64,000 nucleotides of DNA from Marisa cornuarietis (GCA_004794655.1 SMMW01000090.1:434001-498000), one strand, 5' to 3'; shown: positions 25,701 to 37,712, counted from the first letter of the stretch. The notes: generated from the letters alone by a model not told the origin. Translations and numbers: made by a program.

Positions 25701-26662
25701 ACTAAATGTATACAGGTATGCAAAAGAAGCAGAATTGTTTTGCGTTGAAAAGAACGTGCAAATGTCCAGGCGTATACGTGTACGCGAGTGTCTGTGAGAA
25801 AGACGATAACCAGTGATATCACTGTTTCGTGGTCACTGGCGACCTCTACCTAATACCTCTTCCTTATTTGCCCCCCACCCCCATTTCTTACCTGATACCT
25901 CTTTCCGTCCCTTAAACTGGCGGGCAACGTGTCTTCTAGACGACGCCGCGCATTAGTCGATGATAGGTTGTAATACTTCCTCTCACTCCACGTGGGACTT
26001 GTGTCGATGGAACTCTCGGCGGGTCCAACCCTATGGGGCATCCAGTCCTGTCCTGGTCCGTGCGATGTGCCCTGGTGGTCTCCTAGTGGCGGTAAACGCA
26101 GTGGTGTGCTCAGCAGCAGCTCGGCTGCAGGTCGGCCAATTTTCTTGGATATCCTGGCCGTTTCTTTGGCTACGAATTTCTCCCTGTCCTTCCAGGCGTG
26201 CAGGGCATGCTCTTGATTTGCCAGCCTCCCACGGAGCATAGCATCTTGGCACCACGGACGCTGCCCCTTGTCCCGCTTTAGTGTTTCCACTACGCTTCTC
26301 GTGAATCGACTTACGGGTTCGTAGAGTTCCAGTGGCTGCCGCCTTTCATCCACAGCGAGCTGCAGTCCCAAGGCGAACGGTTTGGCCACTGGTGGCTGGT
26401 AAGCTAAAGGACGTTTCACCAGCACAGAGACAACAGGGTCCCAGACTATCAGCAATGGGTCCTTCCTGCTGGCCAGCGCCTCGTCATATCTGAGGTCTTG
26501 AAAAGGATCGGGGGCAGGTTCCGACAACAAGGTCAAGTCACTGCTCTTTGTAGGAAAGATTTTGGAGAATATTTTATTTTGCATCCGAGCTTTTACTATC
26601 ATTTCAAAATTCTTTTGCACAGCGCTTTCCTTCTTTATTTCCTTCTGACAAATCGAGCTCAT
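19722..26662 (-). CDS. MYCBPAP-like protein, copy 1 (861 aa, four exons)
   Basis: Exons: 25892-26662, 25084-25314, 24324-24521, 19722-21107, joined through CAG|GTAAGA, CAG|GTATGT and CAG|GTAAGT donors, all phase 0. The start ATG (MSSICQKEIKK) is upstream of the ATG used in the other copies, where this codon has changed. Residues about 335-460 form the ASH-like domain (GKTVIRCFWCK, HFIFDFSDRILLPCDQ, then PGFWREVWHLKTEP). About 500-540 is the VFEQANPGLSYHGHAMF helix. A lysine/serine-rich variable linker follows, then a coiled-coil-like segment (DKRFEEKDNMFMELNQAVSD) and a C-terminal LVYERVERLLLDLLPL helix. Oddity: 17 residues just before WMPHRV in exon 1, present in all other copies, are missing, including the conserved FF before the tryptophan. 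Intron 3 carries an L2-like and a Tc1-like insertion unique to this copy. Confidence 0.75.
21427..21479. repeat. (GGT)n/(GAT)n microsatellite
   Basis: GGT repeats grading into GTA and GAT units in intron 3 of copy 1. Confidence 0.9.
22108..23040 (-). mobile_element. L2/CR1-like LINE 3' end inserted in intron 3 of copy 1
   Basis: A 194-codon intact frame at 22398-22982 (minus) is the C-terminal part of an L2/CR1-clade reverse transcriptase: SRLDYCNSLLAGCP, LQKVQNSAARLV, HVTPFLRFLHWLPV, then WNSLPFHIRHL and FKSALKTHLF. All are diagnostic blocks of the clade. A 3' untranslated tail to about 22108 ends in an ATT-rich run. The paralogous intron of copy 2 lacks this segment: GGTCACTGCATA in copy 1 corresponds to GGTCAGTGCATG in copy 2. 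The insertion therefore postdates the duplication of these two copies. It is 5'-truncated, as is usual for LINEs. Confidence 0.85.
23130..23740 (+). pseudogene. Tc1/mariner transposase C-terminal remnant
   Basis: The frame ending at 23700 reads YRNNILHPLVLPALQ, then LQDDNARPHRSRVVNDCLQQ, then WPDLNPIERLWDVLGQR. It contains the second catalytic aspartate (DDNARPH) and the LNPIE.LWD block of Tc1-like DDE transposases. Three to four residues usually found between W and DLNP (the ARSP position) are missing. Upstream frames carry stops, and no terminal inverted repeats were found. Dead element. Confidence 0.8.
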
Positions 26663-26950
26663 TTTCGGCAGAGTTGAGTCTGTTTGTATAGCTCTGTGCT
26701 CCTGTATGTTTCTAACAGCTCAGCAAACGGTGGTCAGGCAGACAAGCCAAGCACTGAAGTGTCAAGGTTACCGCTCCTCACGTGACATTGTAATAATGAC
26801 GTACGATGTCCTTGTCGTCATAAGCATAATACGTCTTGTATCCTAGACGTCATCACACAAGCGTCATTATGTAAAATTGACGATCACTGACGACAACAAA
26901 ACTTACATCAGGATGGCGGCTGAATGAGGTGTCAGAGGTCACTTACATCA
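26663..26950 (-). promoter_or_regulatory. Conserved upstream region of copy 1
   Basis: Retained in all four units. It holds an E-box-like CACGTGAC (26779-26786) and a CRE-like TGACGTAC (26797-26804), separated by 10 bases. A GGTTACC string lies at 26766-26772, and further ACGTCAT strings lie towards 26860. No TATA box is obvious. The GGTTACC could be a degenerate RFX half-site, which would suit a ciliary gene, but it is weak. Confidence 0.5.
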
Positions 26951-27080
26951 GTAAGTCATTTTCTCAAGACAGCAGATCGTGCATTAAAATATACATGGCG
27001 CTGATAACAGGCATTGCTCGCCACCTCTCTCTCTCTCTGATCTGGTTTATATTTCACAGTCCTTTCACTTTTTCTTTCCC

Positions 27081-27660
27081 CAGCTTGTAGTATTGTGTTA
27101 GCAGGCACTAACAAAGAACTTTGAGACCTTACCAACAGACTAATAGACAGTTCGAACGAATATGAAATGTAGACAAGCACCGAAAAGAGAAAAGTAATGA
27201 CCAATAGCAACGGCAAAGCAGAGATCTGTATAAACGGAGTACAGCTTGTAGTATTGTGTTAACAGGCACTAACAAAGAACTACAAGACCTTATCAACATA
27301 CTGACAGTTTGAACGCATATAGAGTGAAGACCAGCACCGAAAAGAGCAAAGTTATGATCCATGGCAACGGCAAAGTTAGATCTATATGAACGAGGTAAAC
27401 AGCTTCAAGTACTTAGGAGACCCCGTTTTCAAGAACGGCAGCTCCACGTCAAATATCCGCAGCAGGATAGCGACAACAACAGCGGCGATATGGCTAAGCT
27501 AGATAGGATCTGGCATAGCCATAACACCAGATTGACTACCATCTGTACAAATCCCTGAAAGTGCCGACCCTGCCTTACGGATGTGACACGTGGACCCTGC
27601 TCGCCTTCGCGGAAAGAAGAATCCAGGCATTCGAGAACAAGTGCTTGATATAATGATTGG
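27081..27660 (+). pseudogene. RTE-like LINE fragment with internal 160-bp duplication
   Basis: Broken plus-strand frames include NSFKYLGDPVFKNGSSTSNI, then RSRIATTTAA, YKSLKVPTLPYGC, TWTL and RRIQAFENKCL. This is the end of the reverse transcriptase of RTE-clade elements (F.YLGA..S..GS....I..RI..T..A, then LYGCETWTL). The segment starting CAGCTTGTAGTATTGTGTTA at 27082 is repeated directly at 27243 with divergence. It lies at the junction between array units 1 and 2. Confidence 0.75.
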
Positions 27661-28334
27661 GCGGTGTGGGGCTGTTTGCGGTCCATTTCTTTTTTTATGT
27701 CTGCACTTTCTGATCGCCACCCATGACGCCTTAGGAGTCTTTTAAGTGGGTCTTAGTCCCACTTCGTCATTCATGCAACCTTAGTTCAAGTGGACTACAT
27801 CTGCAGCTTTGATGTTGTCCATCTCTGAACGAGTAAATGATGTTTGTGCTGACTGAACCGTTTATGTGAATCAGTCTGAAGCCTCATGTGACAGTCTTGA
27901 CCACAGAAAACGTTTGTGTAACGGCACACAACCAGCTTCACTACCAAGTCCCTACATGTAAAGACACCTTGATAGCGATGTTTCCATGACTGTTTTTATT
28001 TGCTGGATGCTTGAATGTATACTTGGAGGACTGACTGGAGGATATAAAAATGAGTAGGAATCCGACTGGATGAACTGGAGGAAGACATCATGTTTTATAG
28101 CAACTGTGGAAGTAGAAATATTGAACTAGTTTAGTGTACATTAAATGCTTAGGAGAAACATATTTCTATTTTATCATTGTTAACTATTCCCACTCTCTCG
28201 TTCTATTTTCTGTCTTTGCTTCTCTTCTATCGCTCGTTTTGTTGGGAAGAAGTTGAAGGCCACTAGAAAGAAACAGTAAGAGAGAGAACTCATGACAAGC
28301 AGAAAAAAATCCAGAATCGAGAAGAAGTTACAGG

Positions 28335-28340
28335 TTTATT
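28335..28340 (-). terminator. Poly(A) signal of MYCBPAP-like copy 2
   Basis: AATAAA about 730 bases past the stop, in the same context as the signal after copy 1. Confidence 0.55.
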
Positions 28341-29064
28341 CAATACGTACAAATAAATATTCGAAAACCATCCAACGAGATCAGCAACAACAACAGTTTT
28401 TTTAATATCTGCTTTCATTTTTTTAAGATGAGAATCTCACGCCTTGGGGTTTAGAGTGGTAGATGACTTCAAACCATATGCAGCACAGGGTGAAATGTTC
28501 GATGAAAGTCCCTGCTCCACGGAGAGCAAAACAGACTGTGCAGTGACGTCTGACTGTGGGAGGAGGGTAGTCTTGTCATGTGCTGTATTCACTACATACC
28601 AAGAACATTTGGTCTTGACGGTGACGTGCTGTATCCTGGTTACCCAGAGCGCTGGATCTCCTCATTAGCTTCTCGATCACGTGCTAGACGTACTAGACAG
28701 TGAGAAAATTGGGTGTCTACACTAAGTGCTTGATCGTTAGCTGAATCCACATTTCATCCTCACAGTAAAACTCTCTATCATGTGGAGCCACCCTGGGTCC
28801 ACTGAGTACCCACGACATTTTACCTCTACACTTTTTCTTTGTTTGTTTGTTTGTTTTTCTTCGCAGGTGTCTGTCTTTCGATCGTTCAAAGTAATTCCTG
28901 AAGGCCTTAATTAGAAAACCTTGATACAGCGAATTAGGATTTCAAACGCTGAGACATCTCTCGCAGTGTGGACATTACTCGGATGTCCAAAGACAAACTT
29001 ACTGTCAGGTCCGTCATTAGTCTAGGGCCCGAAGACATTACAGCGGAGACACAAATAACACCAG

Positions 29065-31822
29065 TCACAGCTCTGGCCGTGGCTTGAGCGGGTTTAACTG
29101 CTGCTCGTCATCCGTGATCAGAGGCAGCAGATCCAGCAAAAGGCGCTCAACACGCTCGTATACCAGCACGGAGAGTAGTTTCCTGTACATCTCGGGTGAG
29201 CCGGTGATTTCGGCAGACCTGGTCATACAAATACTGCCCCCAGTCGCCTCACTACGGGACTTCAAGTGTCTATCCACATGTCTCTTGTACAAGAATATCT
29301 TCGACAGCACCCTGAATTTATCGATGGACCATGATGGTGAGTACAACATAGTGTTTCGCCGCGTGTCTTGTTTCGGATTTGGCACGTGCATTTTTTTCCC
29401 TTTGCTGGTGGATTGAACTGCGCTGCTTTTGCTATCAGTGCTGATGGGGGTCCATCTGCCGGTCTCCCGACGCAGTTTCATACGCAGGTCGTGCTGCAGC
29501 CGCTGCGCGATATCAACCACGTCGTCTGCCGCCTGGCACAGCGCCGTGCGGCAGACGAGGTGCTTGAAATTTGACACATTCGACCGGCCTCGACGAAAGC
29601 TCATGTCACTCACTGCCTGATTCAGCTCCATAAACATATTGTTCTTTTCCTCCAACCTTTCGTCCAGTTCTCGTACCATGTTGTAAATGCCCTCGACGCT
29701 GATATTTCTTCGCTCCAATGGATCTTTGTCGGCCGGATCGCCCTCTAGCAGCGTGTCTACCTCAGTCCTCCTCGGTACGGCGTCTGTCTTGGAGGACATT
29801 TGGACAAGGATCACATCATTCTTGCGTTCTTCTGCAAATCCTGTTCTGTCTGCAAAGCTTCTCGTCCTCTTTGAGGAAACGTACTTTTGAGTTTCCCCTG
29901 TTTTGCAGGATTCTTCCGTTTTCTCTAGAATTCTTGCGTCCTTGACCTCAATCGAGAGGGACCTGAACTTCTGTACCTTCCTGTAAAGATTCAGAATGTT
30001 GAACATGGCGTGGCCGTTATAACAGAGGCCGGGGTTGGCCTGTTCAAACACCTCCACGTCGTCCACCACGAAGATGTTCTCGGTCATAGGGAAGCGCTCA
30101 CGGAGGATGGTTTCGTAGTCACGATATGGCAGGTTCCTCAGTAGCTGGTCCCTGTAGTCGGCGGCGATTCGCTCGGCGACGAGTACGTCCAGCTGGCGTT
30201 CCAGGTCCCTGCGTCGGCTGCCGTAGTCGGCGGCCAGGGCTCTTGCCCACAGACTGATGGGAATGGCACTGCCTCCGCCAGGCCCCAGTGCTGGCTCTGT
30301 CTTCAGGTACCAGACTTCCCGCCAGAAACCTGGGTAGTCAGCGTGGAACTGCACCTTTAATGTCACCTGCGAGAAGACAACTCAAAAGTTTTACTTTGAT
30401 GGGCACTTTTGAAGGCCCACGATCCGTTTGAGAGCAGCGTTCGTGTGTGCTGTTAAAGATGCTTTGCGATGAACAAAGCAAGTGAGACAGAAGAACCTTG
30501 CTCTCAAAGTTTTTTTTTCAATTAGATTACATAGACCTGTGCTCTGTTTTTTCTTACATTTTTTTTCAAGGATATTTTAGTGTCGTGCTTGGCTAGTTTA
30601 CAATAGCCTACTTCTTGTTAAAAATCATACTGTTTTCAAACTTTTTAGGTTATATTATCAAAGGCACGAGGTTATAATAGGGGTAGGGATGACGAGGAGG
30701 AGGATTTATAATAATTATTATTATTATAACTATTGTAACTTTTGTATCTTATGATTACATTCAGCATGGAAATATACTTAGTAATATCTGATCTGAAAAG
30801 AACAAAACAAACAAATCAAATATGACGTTAAACCACAATTCGAAATAAACTGCTCAAAACAATGGAAAGGCCACCTTAATATTTTCTATATTTTTATCAA
30901 TCGTGTTTGTTTCAGCAATTTACAATACCTTCAAAATCTTTTTTTAATAATTTTGTGTGTGGTTGAACAGACAACGTGAATTTCAGAACAATCCAGTTTA
31001 GTGTTATGCGTGTAGTCAATCAAAAACGGTCAGTGAACCCGGATAAAATGCGTGCATGTCAACAAATCCATATGACAAGGCAGAATTGAACAGTAAAAAT
31101 CATACAGAGCACGTACAAACCCTGTTCATTGTCAACACAACTTTGAACGTTTAGAGTCCCTGGAGTGTTTATTGCCGGTTTCTAAGCGCCTGTGTTAATC
31201 ATGCCTCAGAGACGGCGACTAAGTACTGTCGACCAATGGATGGTCAGTGCATGGCTGCAGGAGGCCGTAAGTGTTTGAGAAAATGGCTGCTTGTTTCTGA
31301 ATAGTTGATGCTGCAGTAGCCAACAGTTTTTCTGTCTCAGTGGAAGTATCATTCAATGTCCATAGTCCTTACAATAAACGCAACCAAACCCAAAACTGAG
31401 TAGACATGCTGACCACGGCGCTTGCACGCCCTCAGTCTGTCAATAATACTACCGCATCACGTGATCATCTGCAGTGTCGTGTGCAAAGCAGCTGGCACTT
31501 ACCTGATCCCACGGTAAGATAATGCGGTCCGAACAATCGAAAATGAAATGTTCGGCGCGGTAGTGACCCTTGTTGAAGTGGTCCGAGTGAAACGTTTTGA
31601 ACCAGAAACACCGGATAACGGTCTTGCCCATGTTGGCCAGCCGGATATGGTTGTACGCCCGCTCTCCCGCCAGGCACGAAAAACTAACCTCAATGGGAAC
31701 CTGGAGCAGCATGTACACAGTGACTGTTGTGTGAGTGACCACAGACTACGGACACTGAAAGGTTTGATGGCCGATAGTGCGAGTGCCAGTGATGTCAAGA
31801 AAACTGGTTTGCGTGCGAACGA

Positions 31823-31902
<80 letters not shown>

Positions 31903-33940
31903 AAGAGAGAGGAGAGGGAGGAAAGGAGAGCAAAATATATTTCTGGGACTGGTAATTATATTTTTACAAATAACCAAACCAACCTCTTTGTTTCTCCTAT
32001 ATTTTCTTCTACTTTCATGTCAACCTAAAAAATGCTCATTTAACAAAAAATTAATTTTGTGTGCCGGTACCTAGTCATGGCTGCTTTTTCCCAAACGTTA
32101 TTCAGAAGAGCTACGATCGCATGTTCTGACAAGAGTTTTCGGTTTCAGATTGTTTTGTTCATCATTTCGCCATCTTAATAATAATAATAATAATAATAAT
32201 TAATAATAATAATAATAATAATTTTCAAAGATTTGCTCAGAGCTCTTTAAATAACATGGACTAAATCATCAACAACCTTGCATCCATATTCGCATATAAC
32301 AGACACGCTCACTTCTGCAACATATACTCACTCATACACGAAGTAAATTACAGACACACGTTATGCACGCTCATGGTTAGGACAGGGTTCCAGTGAGGTC
32401 GTCGTTATGAAAAGATGCGTCTGAAGTTTAGACTTAAAGAAAATCAGAGCGACGAAGGCTGATGGGTAATCTGTTCCAAGTTCATGGGGCTGGGTAGGAG
32501 AAAGACCTCTGTCGTCTGGCTAATACGTCGACATCATGTCCCTAGCGCCCTTATTACAGGTTACCACACAACCTACCTGTGGGCCCGGCTCACCCCAGGA
32601 GTACATGTTGCCCTCCACCATCAGACAGACTTTGCTGTGGACGCAGTCTGGTGGCGCCTTATGGGGAGGAGAAGCCTTTTCCGAGTCCTCTTTTTTTCCG
32701 CGGTCGTAATCGGGTGAACATCGGGCGACTGACGACGGGTAGTGAAGCCGCGAGGCCGTACCTTTGACGACAATTTTATGGAGCAGCGATCGGGCTCTTT
32801 CCTGATCCTGCAGCCCAAGAGCATAACAGCAAAGCATGACACCGCACTTCAGCTTGGTCGGTCTGATGGTTGCCATTTTCATGTGTCTTAATCTGATCTA
32901 CAGAGAGAGAAAGAGGAAGTGTGTGTGTGTGTGCGCGCGCGCGCGTGCGTGCGTGCGTGTGAATGTGTGTGCAGTATGTGGAATTACGAGGGAAGGGGTG
33001 AGTACCTGAGCTTTTGAATGTAATTTTGTGTCTAAGGTCACCCGTTACACCTCTCCGACGATAACCAGTGATATCACTCTCGCGGTCATCGGCGACCTCT
33101 ATGTAGTCCTGCGTCCTCATCTACCTCCATTCTCACCTGATACTTCTTTCCGTCCCTTAAACTGGTGGGCAGGGTGTCTTCTAGATGCGGCCGCGCGATG
33201 GTCAACGGTGGCTTGTAATACTTTCTCTCTGTCCAGGTGGGACTTGTGTCGATGGAACTCTCGGCGGGTCCAACCCTTTGCGGCATCCAGAAGAAGGCGT
33301 CTGAATGATAAAACCTCTCCTGGTGTTTGAATTTGGGAAAGTCCTGTTCTGGTCCGTACGACTTACTCCGGTGGTTTTCTGGTGGCGGTAAACGCAGTGG
33401 TGTGCTCAGCAGCAGTTCAGCTGCAGGCCGGCCAATCTCCTTGGATATCCTAGCAGCATTCCTGGCTGATGGTTTCAGCTTGTCCTCCCAGGTTTGGAGG
33501 GCGTGTTCCTGCTTTTCGAGCCCCCTTTGGAGCATGTCATTTTGGCACCACGGCTGTGGCACCTTGTCCTGGTTTAATGCCTCCACTACGTTTCTCGTGA
33601 GCCGACTTACGGGTTCGTAGAGTTTCAGTGGTTGCCGCATTTCATCCACACCAAGTTGCAGTCCCAAGGTGAAAGGTTTGGCCACCTTCTCCGGTGGCTG
33701 GTAAGCTAAGGGACGTTTCACCAGCACAGAGACCACAGGGTCCCAGACTTGCAGCCTTGGACACTTCCTGCTGGCCAGCGCCTCGTCATATCTGAGGTCT
33801 TGAAAACGATCGAAGCCAGGTTCCGACATCAAGCTCAAGTCGCTGCTACTCGTGGAAAAGATTTTGGAGAGTGTTTCTGTTGGCATCTTAGATTCTACAA
33901 TCATTTCAAAATTCTTTTGTAAAACGCTTCTCTTCTTCAT
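29065..33940 (-). CDS. MYCBPAP-like protein, copy 2 (844 aa, four exons)
   Basis: Exons: 33137-33940, 32577-32807, 31503-31700, 29065-30366. The donors are CAG|GTGAGA, CAG|GTAGGT and CAG|GTAAGT. The start MKKRSVLQKNFEMIV aligns with the second lysine block of copy 1. It retains the exon 1 segment (EQDFPKFKHQERFYHSDAFF, then WMPQRVGPAE) that copy 1 lost. Exon 3 is the most diverged of the four: 10 of 66 residues differ from copy 4, including VPIEVSFS for DLVEVGFV and PWDQ for PCDQ. Exon 4 is the shortest, because the lysine/serine-rich linker is reduced. The 3' flank is closest to that of copy 1. The frame is fully open, so a functional product is likely, but expression is unproven. Confidence 0.75.
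31825..31901. repeat. (GT)n microsatellite in intron 2 of copy 2
   Basis: About 76 bases of GT. The same intronic position is a short GT tract in copy 1, a GT/GC tract in copy 3 and nearly absent in copy 4. Confidence 0.95.
32177..32223. repeat. (AAT)n microsatellite and LINE-tail-like sequence
   Basis: AAT repeats, followed by GATTTGCTCAGAGCTCTTTAA and ATGGACTAAAT, which resemble the tail of the L2-like element at 22.1 kb. Confidence 0.8.
32919..32960. repeat. (GT)n(GC)n microsatellite
   Basis: Alternating purine-pyrimidine GT then GC then GCGT tract in intron 1 of copy 2, a potential Z-DNA former. Confidence 0.9.
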
Positions 33941-34245
33941 TTCCTTCGAAAAAAATCGAGTCCTTGTTCGGCAGAGTTGAGAGTCTGTTTGTACAGGTCT
34001 GTGCTCCTGTATTTTTCTAACAGCTCACCAAACGGTGGTCGGGCAGAGAGGCCAAGCACTGAAGAGTGTCAAGGTTACGGCTCTTCACGTGACATTGTGA
34101 AAATGACGTACAATTTCCTCGCCGTCATCAATGTAATACATCTTGCGTCATAGAAACGTCAATGTAACATTGACGATCACTGATGACAACAAAAGCTACA
34201 TCAGGGTGGCGGGTGAATGAGGTGTCCAGAGGTCACTTACATCAG
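33941..34245 (-). promoter_or_regulatory. Conserved upstream region of copy 2
   Basis: CACGTGAC at 34086-34093 and TGACGTA at 34104-34110, with the same 10-base gap as in the other copies. The GGTTACC string is retained. Confidence 0.5.
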
Positions 34246-34419
34246 GTAATCTCGTCTCCCCCAGTCTGTTTTGCAACCCACTCACAAAAGAGATCCCTTC
34301 TTGGACTAGGTCATGCATCAACCTGATGACCAGTTAGTGCAGTCGTTTGATGTTTCTCACGATCGAACTTGATCTCAAATACTCATCAATGGTGTCCGTT
34401 TTTAGACCCACTCGCTCGT

Positions 34420-35270
34420 TAAAAATGTGGATATATTCGCATTTAAAGCACAACTGCAGATGGCGCTGCTCCAGCCACCCTCTGCTGAGCAACTTAACTG
34501 TGTTTTGTATAGGGTTATTGATGACCACGCCCCAGTGGCTAGACCTCTGATTCGCCATCCAAATGTGCACCTTTTTATTTGCAGATCCGTGTTAAGCTCC
34601 GTGATGTGAAGCGCACTCGCCGGTGAGCTGAACATGTTTGGCGGAAGACTGGACTCACCATCCACAAAAAGAATTATAACGCCGCGAAGCGAAGCGTTGC
34701 AAAATGTATCAACAAGGCCAAAGCATCATATCTTTAGGCCCAAATAATTAATTGCACCTACTCTAAGACGCTTTCGACATCTGCAGTCGAATGACTGGAA
34801 TTAACAAGGCAATGCCACTACCCACTGCCTATCCTGCTTCACAGCTTCCGCACGTGTTCTGTGATTATTTCCCTTAGAAGATATCAGACGTTCGGTTGTC
34901 CTTGGACAGCATCTCTTGTGATGTTCTTCCGGGATACTCTTTGACCAAATTTCAACCAGTCTCTGATCCCGATATAAAGGCGATTATTCTGAAAGCCAAG
35001 CTAACAACTTGCCAGTTGGATCCACTACCCACAAGCCTTCTTCTTGAGTGCTTAAATATTTTACTTCCTGAAATCACAAACATTGTAAATGTCATCTTGT
35101 CATCAGGTGTTTCCCCATCTTTCTTGAAAAATGCCCTGGTGAGACCACTTCTTCAGATATCCACGGTTGACGTCAACATGCTGAACAACTACCGCCCAGT
35201 TTCCAACTTGTCTTTTCTCTCCAAGATCGTAGAGCAAGGAGTTTTGACACAGCTCTGGACCTAGTTACAA
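34420..35270 (+). pseudogene. L2/CR1-like LINE reverse-transcriptase fragment
   Basis: The 122-codon frame at 34896-35264 reads FQPVSDPDIKAIILKAKLTT, then CQLDPLPTSLLLECLNILLP, then NVILSSGVSPSFLKNALVRP and NNYRPVSNLSFLSKIVEQ. These are the first reverse-transcriptase blocks of L2/CR1-clade LINEs. Upstream broken frames (VIDDHAPVARPLIR, then WRKTGLTIHKKNYNAAKRSV, KCINKAKASY) are the linker of the same element. It lacks the catalytic YADD block and lies between array units 2 and 3. Confidence 0.82.
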
Positions 35271-36084
35271 TGGAGAAGGAAATTGGTGTTTTACGCCGAA
35301 CCAGCAACTAAGTGGGCCTAGTTACAAGAGCACCAGCTCCCACCCCCCAAGCTCAGTCAGCATATAGACCTTTTCACAGTACCGAAACTAATTAAAGTGA
35401 CCACCGACATATAATCTGCTCATGACAGCGGTGATGTTTCTGCCTTAACTCTGCTGGGCCCGTCTGCTGCATTCCACACTATCAACCACTCTCTCCTTCT
35501 TCGTGGACTACACACACTTCTTCCAGCCACTCCTTTGTTTTGTCCAGATCAGTTTTGGTCTAAAAAATAATAGATGTCCTACCCGCAGAAGTCGCTTGTG
35601 AAATGCATAGTGATGAGAATTTGCGTCAATTTTCTTGATGACCAGAGAAAAAGCTTGTGTAACGGGTTACAATCAATTTAGCTACCAAGTCCTTATATGT
35701 AAAGACACCTTGATAGCGATGTTGCTATGACTGCTATTTGCTGGATGCTTAGATGTATACTTGGAAGACTGATTGAGGACTATGAAAATGAGTGGGAGTC
35801 TGACTGGGTGATCTTGAGGAACACATCATGTCTTGTAGTAGTTGTAGTAGTAGAAACATTGAACTTGTTTAGTGTAAATAAAAAGCTTATGAGAAAAATA
35901 TTTCTATTTCTTGACCGTTCACTATTCCTACAGTCGTTCTGTCACAACTTCTATTCCTCATAATCTAAATATTAATTGATTTGTCCTGTAGAAGTAAGCA
36001 AGTATTTTAACTGACGTTTGTGCCAAGGGGGTGGGTGGAAGTGTGAGAAATACTTAATTTCACTCGCCACGAACGCCAGAGACC

Positions 36085-37095
36085 ATCGGTAGAGTGATGT
36101 TCCTTCGCCTAACCGACTGGACGTAACGAACTCTCTGTATTTGTTGTTATCTTCGATGACCCGTTGCCTATTGTGCTTCTTCGTCCTTCTGTTCATTGGT
36201 CTACTTGTCTGCGGCCTTTTTGCTTCCAGCTATGGCCTTCTGTTGTCCCATCGAAAGTCCGTCTCTTCGTAACGGTTTCTTTGTGCCATTCCTCGATGAG
36301 AATGTCACATGGTGCAGTTCACAGTCATGTTGATTCTAGTGATGTATGGATGCTGTTATCTACAGACAAGACTATTTGTCTAAACTAATCGGGTTTGATC
36401 ACAAATTCATAACGACTTTGTAAATGTACGCTACAAAACTAAGCACACTAGTAATCTATTTTCTGTGCTAATATTCCTTTCTGCGGAGGCTTCTACCAGT
36501 GTTTGACAAATCATAAAGCGCCAGATCAAACCATATCTGGGTTACCTTTAGATTCTTGACTCAATATGGATGATGACAATTTAAACGTATTTTGTAAATA
36601 TGATATCAGTGATTTGAACTGCTTCCCTTGTTTGAGCCCGTTGGACATTACAGTTTTGCGAGAAGCATTTTGCAAGCTAATCTATGAAGAGGAAAAAACA
36701 AAACTGTGGTGTGGTGTGGTGTGGTGTGGTGTGGTGTGGTGTGTGGATAGAAGAATTTCCAGCCTCGCTTACTGGTGGACTAAGTGAACTGTCACCGACT
36801 AATGGCTTATGTTTGATCGTCCCATTCGTCATTCTATAGACATTGCGGATCTTTTTTTGTTTGTTTGTTTGTTTTGGTTTTTTTTTTGGGGGGGGGGGGT
36901 TCTGGGGGGGGAAGGTTTATTAATTCCGTTGATTTATCTCTGTACCATTGTTTGTGGACACGTTTTAGCCAGTCTCAGTTTGTCTGTTGTGTGAATCTCT
37001 GTGTTTGTGTTTTTGCATTTCTTTGTAAAGCGCATTGAGCCTTCTGTAAAGCAGGAAAATGCTCTTTATAAATTTCCGTTGTTATTATTGTTATT
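36085..37095. mobile_element. Probable retroelement insertion in the 3' flank of copy 3
   Basis: Comparison with the matching flank of copy 4 shows about 1 kb of extra DNA after CGCCAGAGACCATCGGT. The insert ends in GTAAAGCGCATTGAGCCTTC, then CTCTTTATAAAT and a TTATT-rich tail. This terminal motif recurs at several unrelated places in the window, as expected of a retroelement 3' end. A (GGTGT)n pentamer repeat lies inside at 36705-36742. No coding domain was recognised. Confidence 0.5.
36705..36742. repeat. (GGTGT)n pentanucleotide repeat
   Basis: About seven GGTGT units. Confidence 0.9.
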
Positions 37096-37313
37096 TCACT
37101 CTGGGCAACTCTATTTCTCTCGTTCTTTCTCTTTCTCTGTCTTTGTTTCTCTCCGTTGGGTCGCTCTGTTGTGTAAGTGTGGAAAGGCCACTACACAGAA
37201 GCAGAGTGAGAAAGATCTGTTCGTATGACATATATAAATCTTAACAGGTTAAAACAAAATCTGTAAGAGCAGTAGCAGCCGTGGAAGCCAACGCATCGAA
37301 CATTTGTTGCGAT

Positions 37314-37319
37314 TTTATT
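37314..37319 (-). terminator. Poly(A) signal of MYCBPAP-like copy 3
   Basis: AATAAA about 395 bases after the stop. The context AATAAAATC.CAACAAATG is shared with copy 4. Confidence 0.5.
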
Positions 37320-37712
37320 TTCTTGACCCTCCAAAAAGTTCTCCCCCTCGGACATCAACAATCTCTAAATGTCGCTGGGTGGGAGGGCAGAAAAGAGTGT
37401 AAACGTTTATAAATAAAGGTGTGTGGGCATCTTTGCATATATGTCAGTGCACGTGTGCCCACAATTTTTTAGGGGTTTTTCTTTTTCTTCTTTTTTGCCT
37501 TTAATAAGGATGCTTCGTTCTCTTTGTCTCCCTTCTTTCTTCTTTCTCTTCCATCCATCTTTCCTATTCTTTCTCTTAAACCGATCTCTCGCTCTGTTCT
37601 TTCTTCGTACAAAACTTCCTATCAGCTCCAACATTAGTCTATTGGGACTTCATGTCAACTTCTGACAGTCAACACCTCGAAGACAACCCAGCGGAGGTAG
37701 AAATAACGTCCG

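Noticed and set aside
25850..25891. Extension of exon 1 frames into GGGGQIRKRY-like tails
   Set aside because: The frames run past a conserved CAG|GTRAG donor present in all four copies, so the tail is intronic.
31548..31955. 135-codon plus-strand frame over exon 3 of copy 2
   Set aside because: Antisense shadow of exon 3 extended by the GT repeat. The same occurs at 24264, 39819 and 47579.
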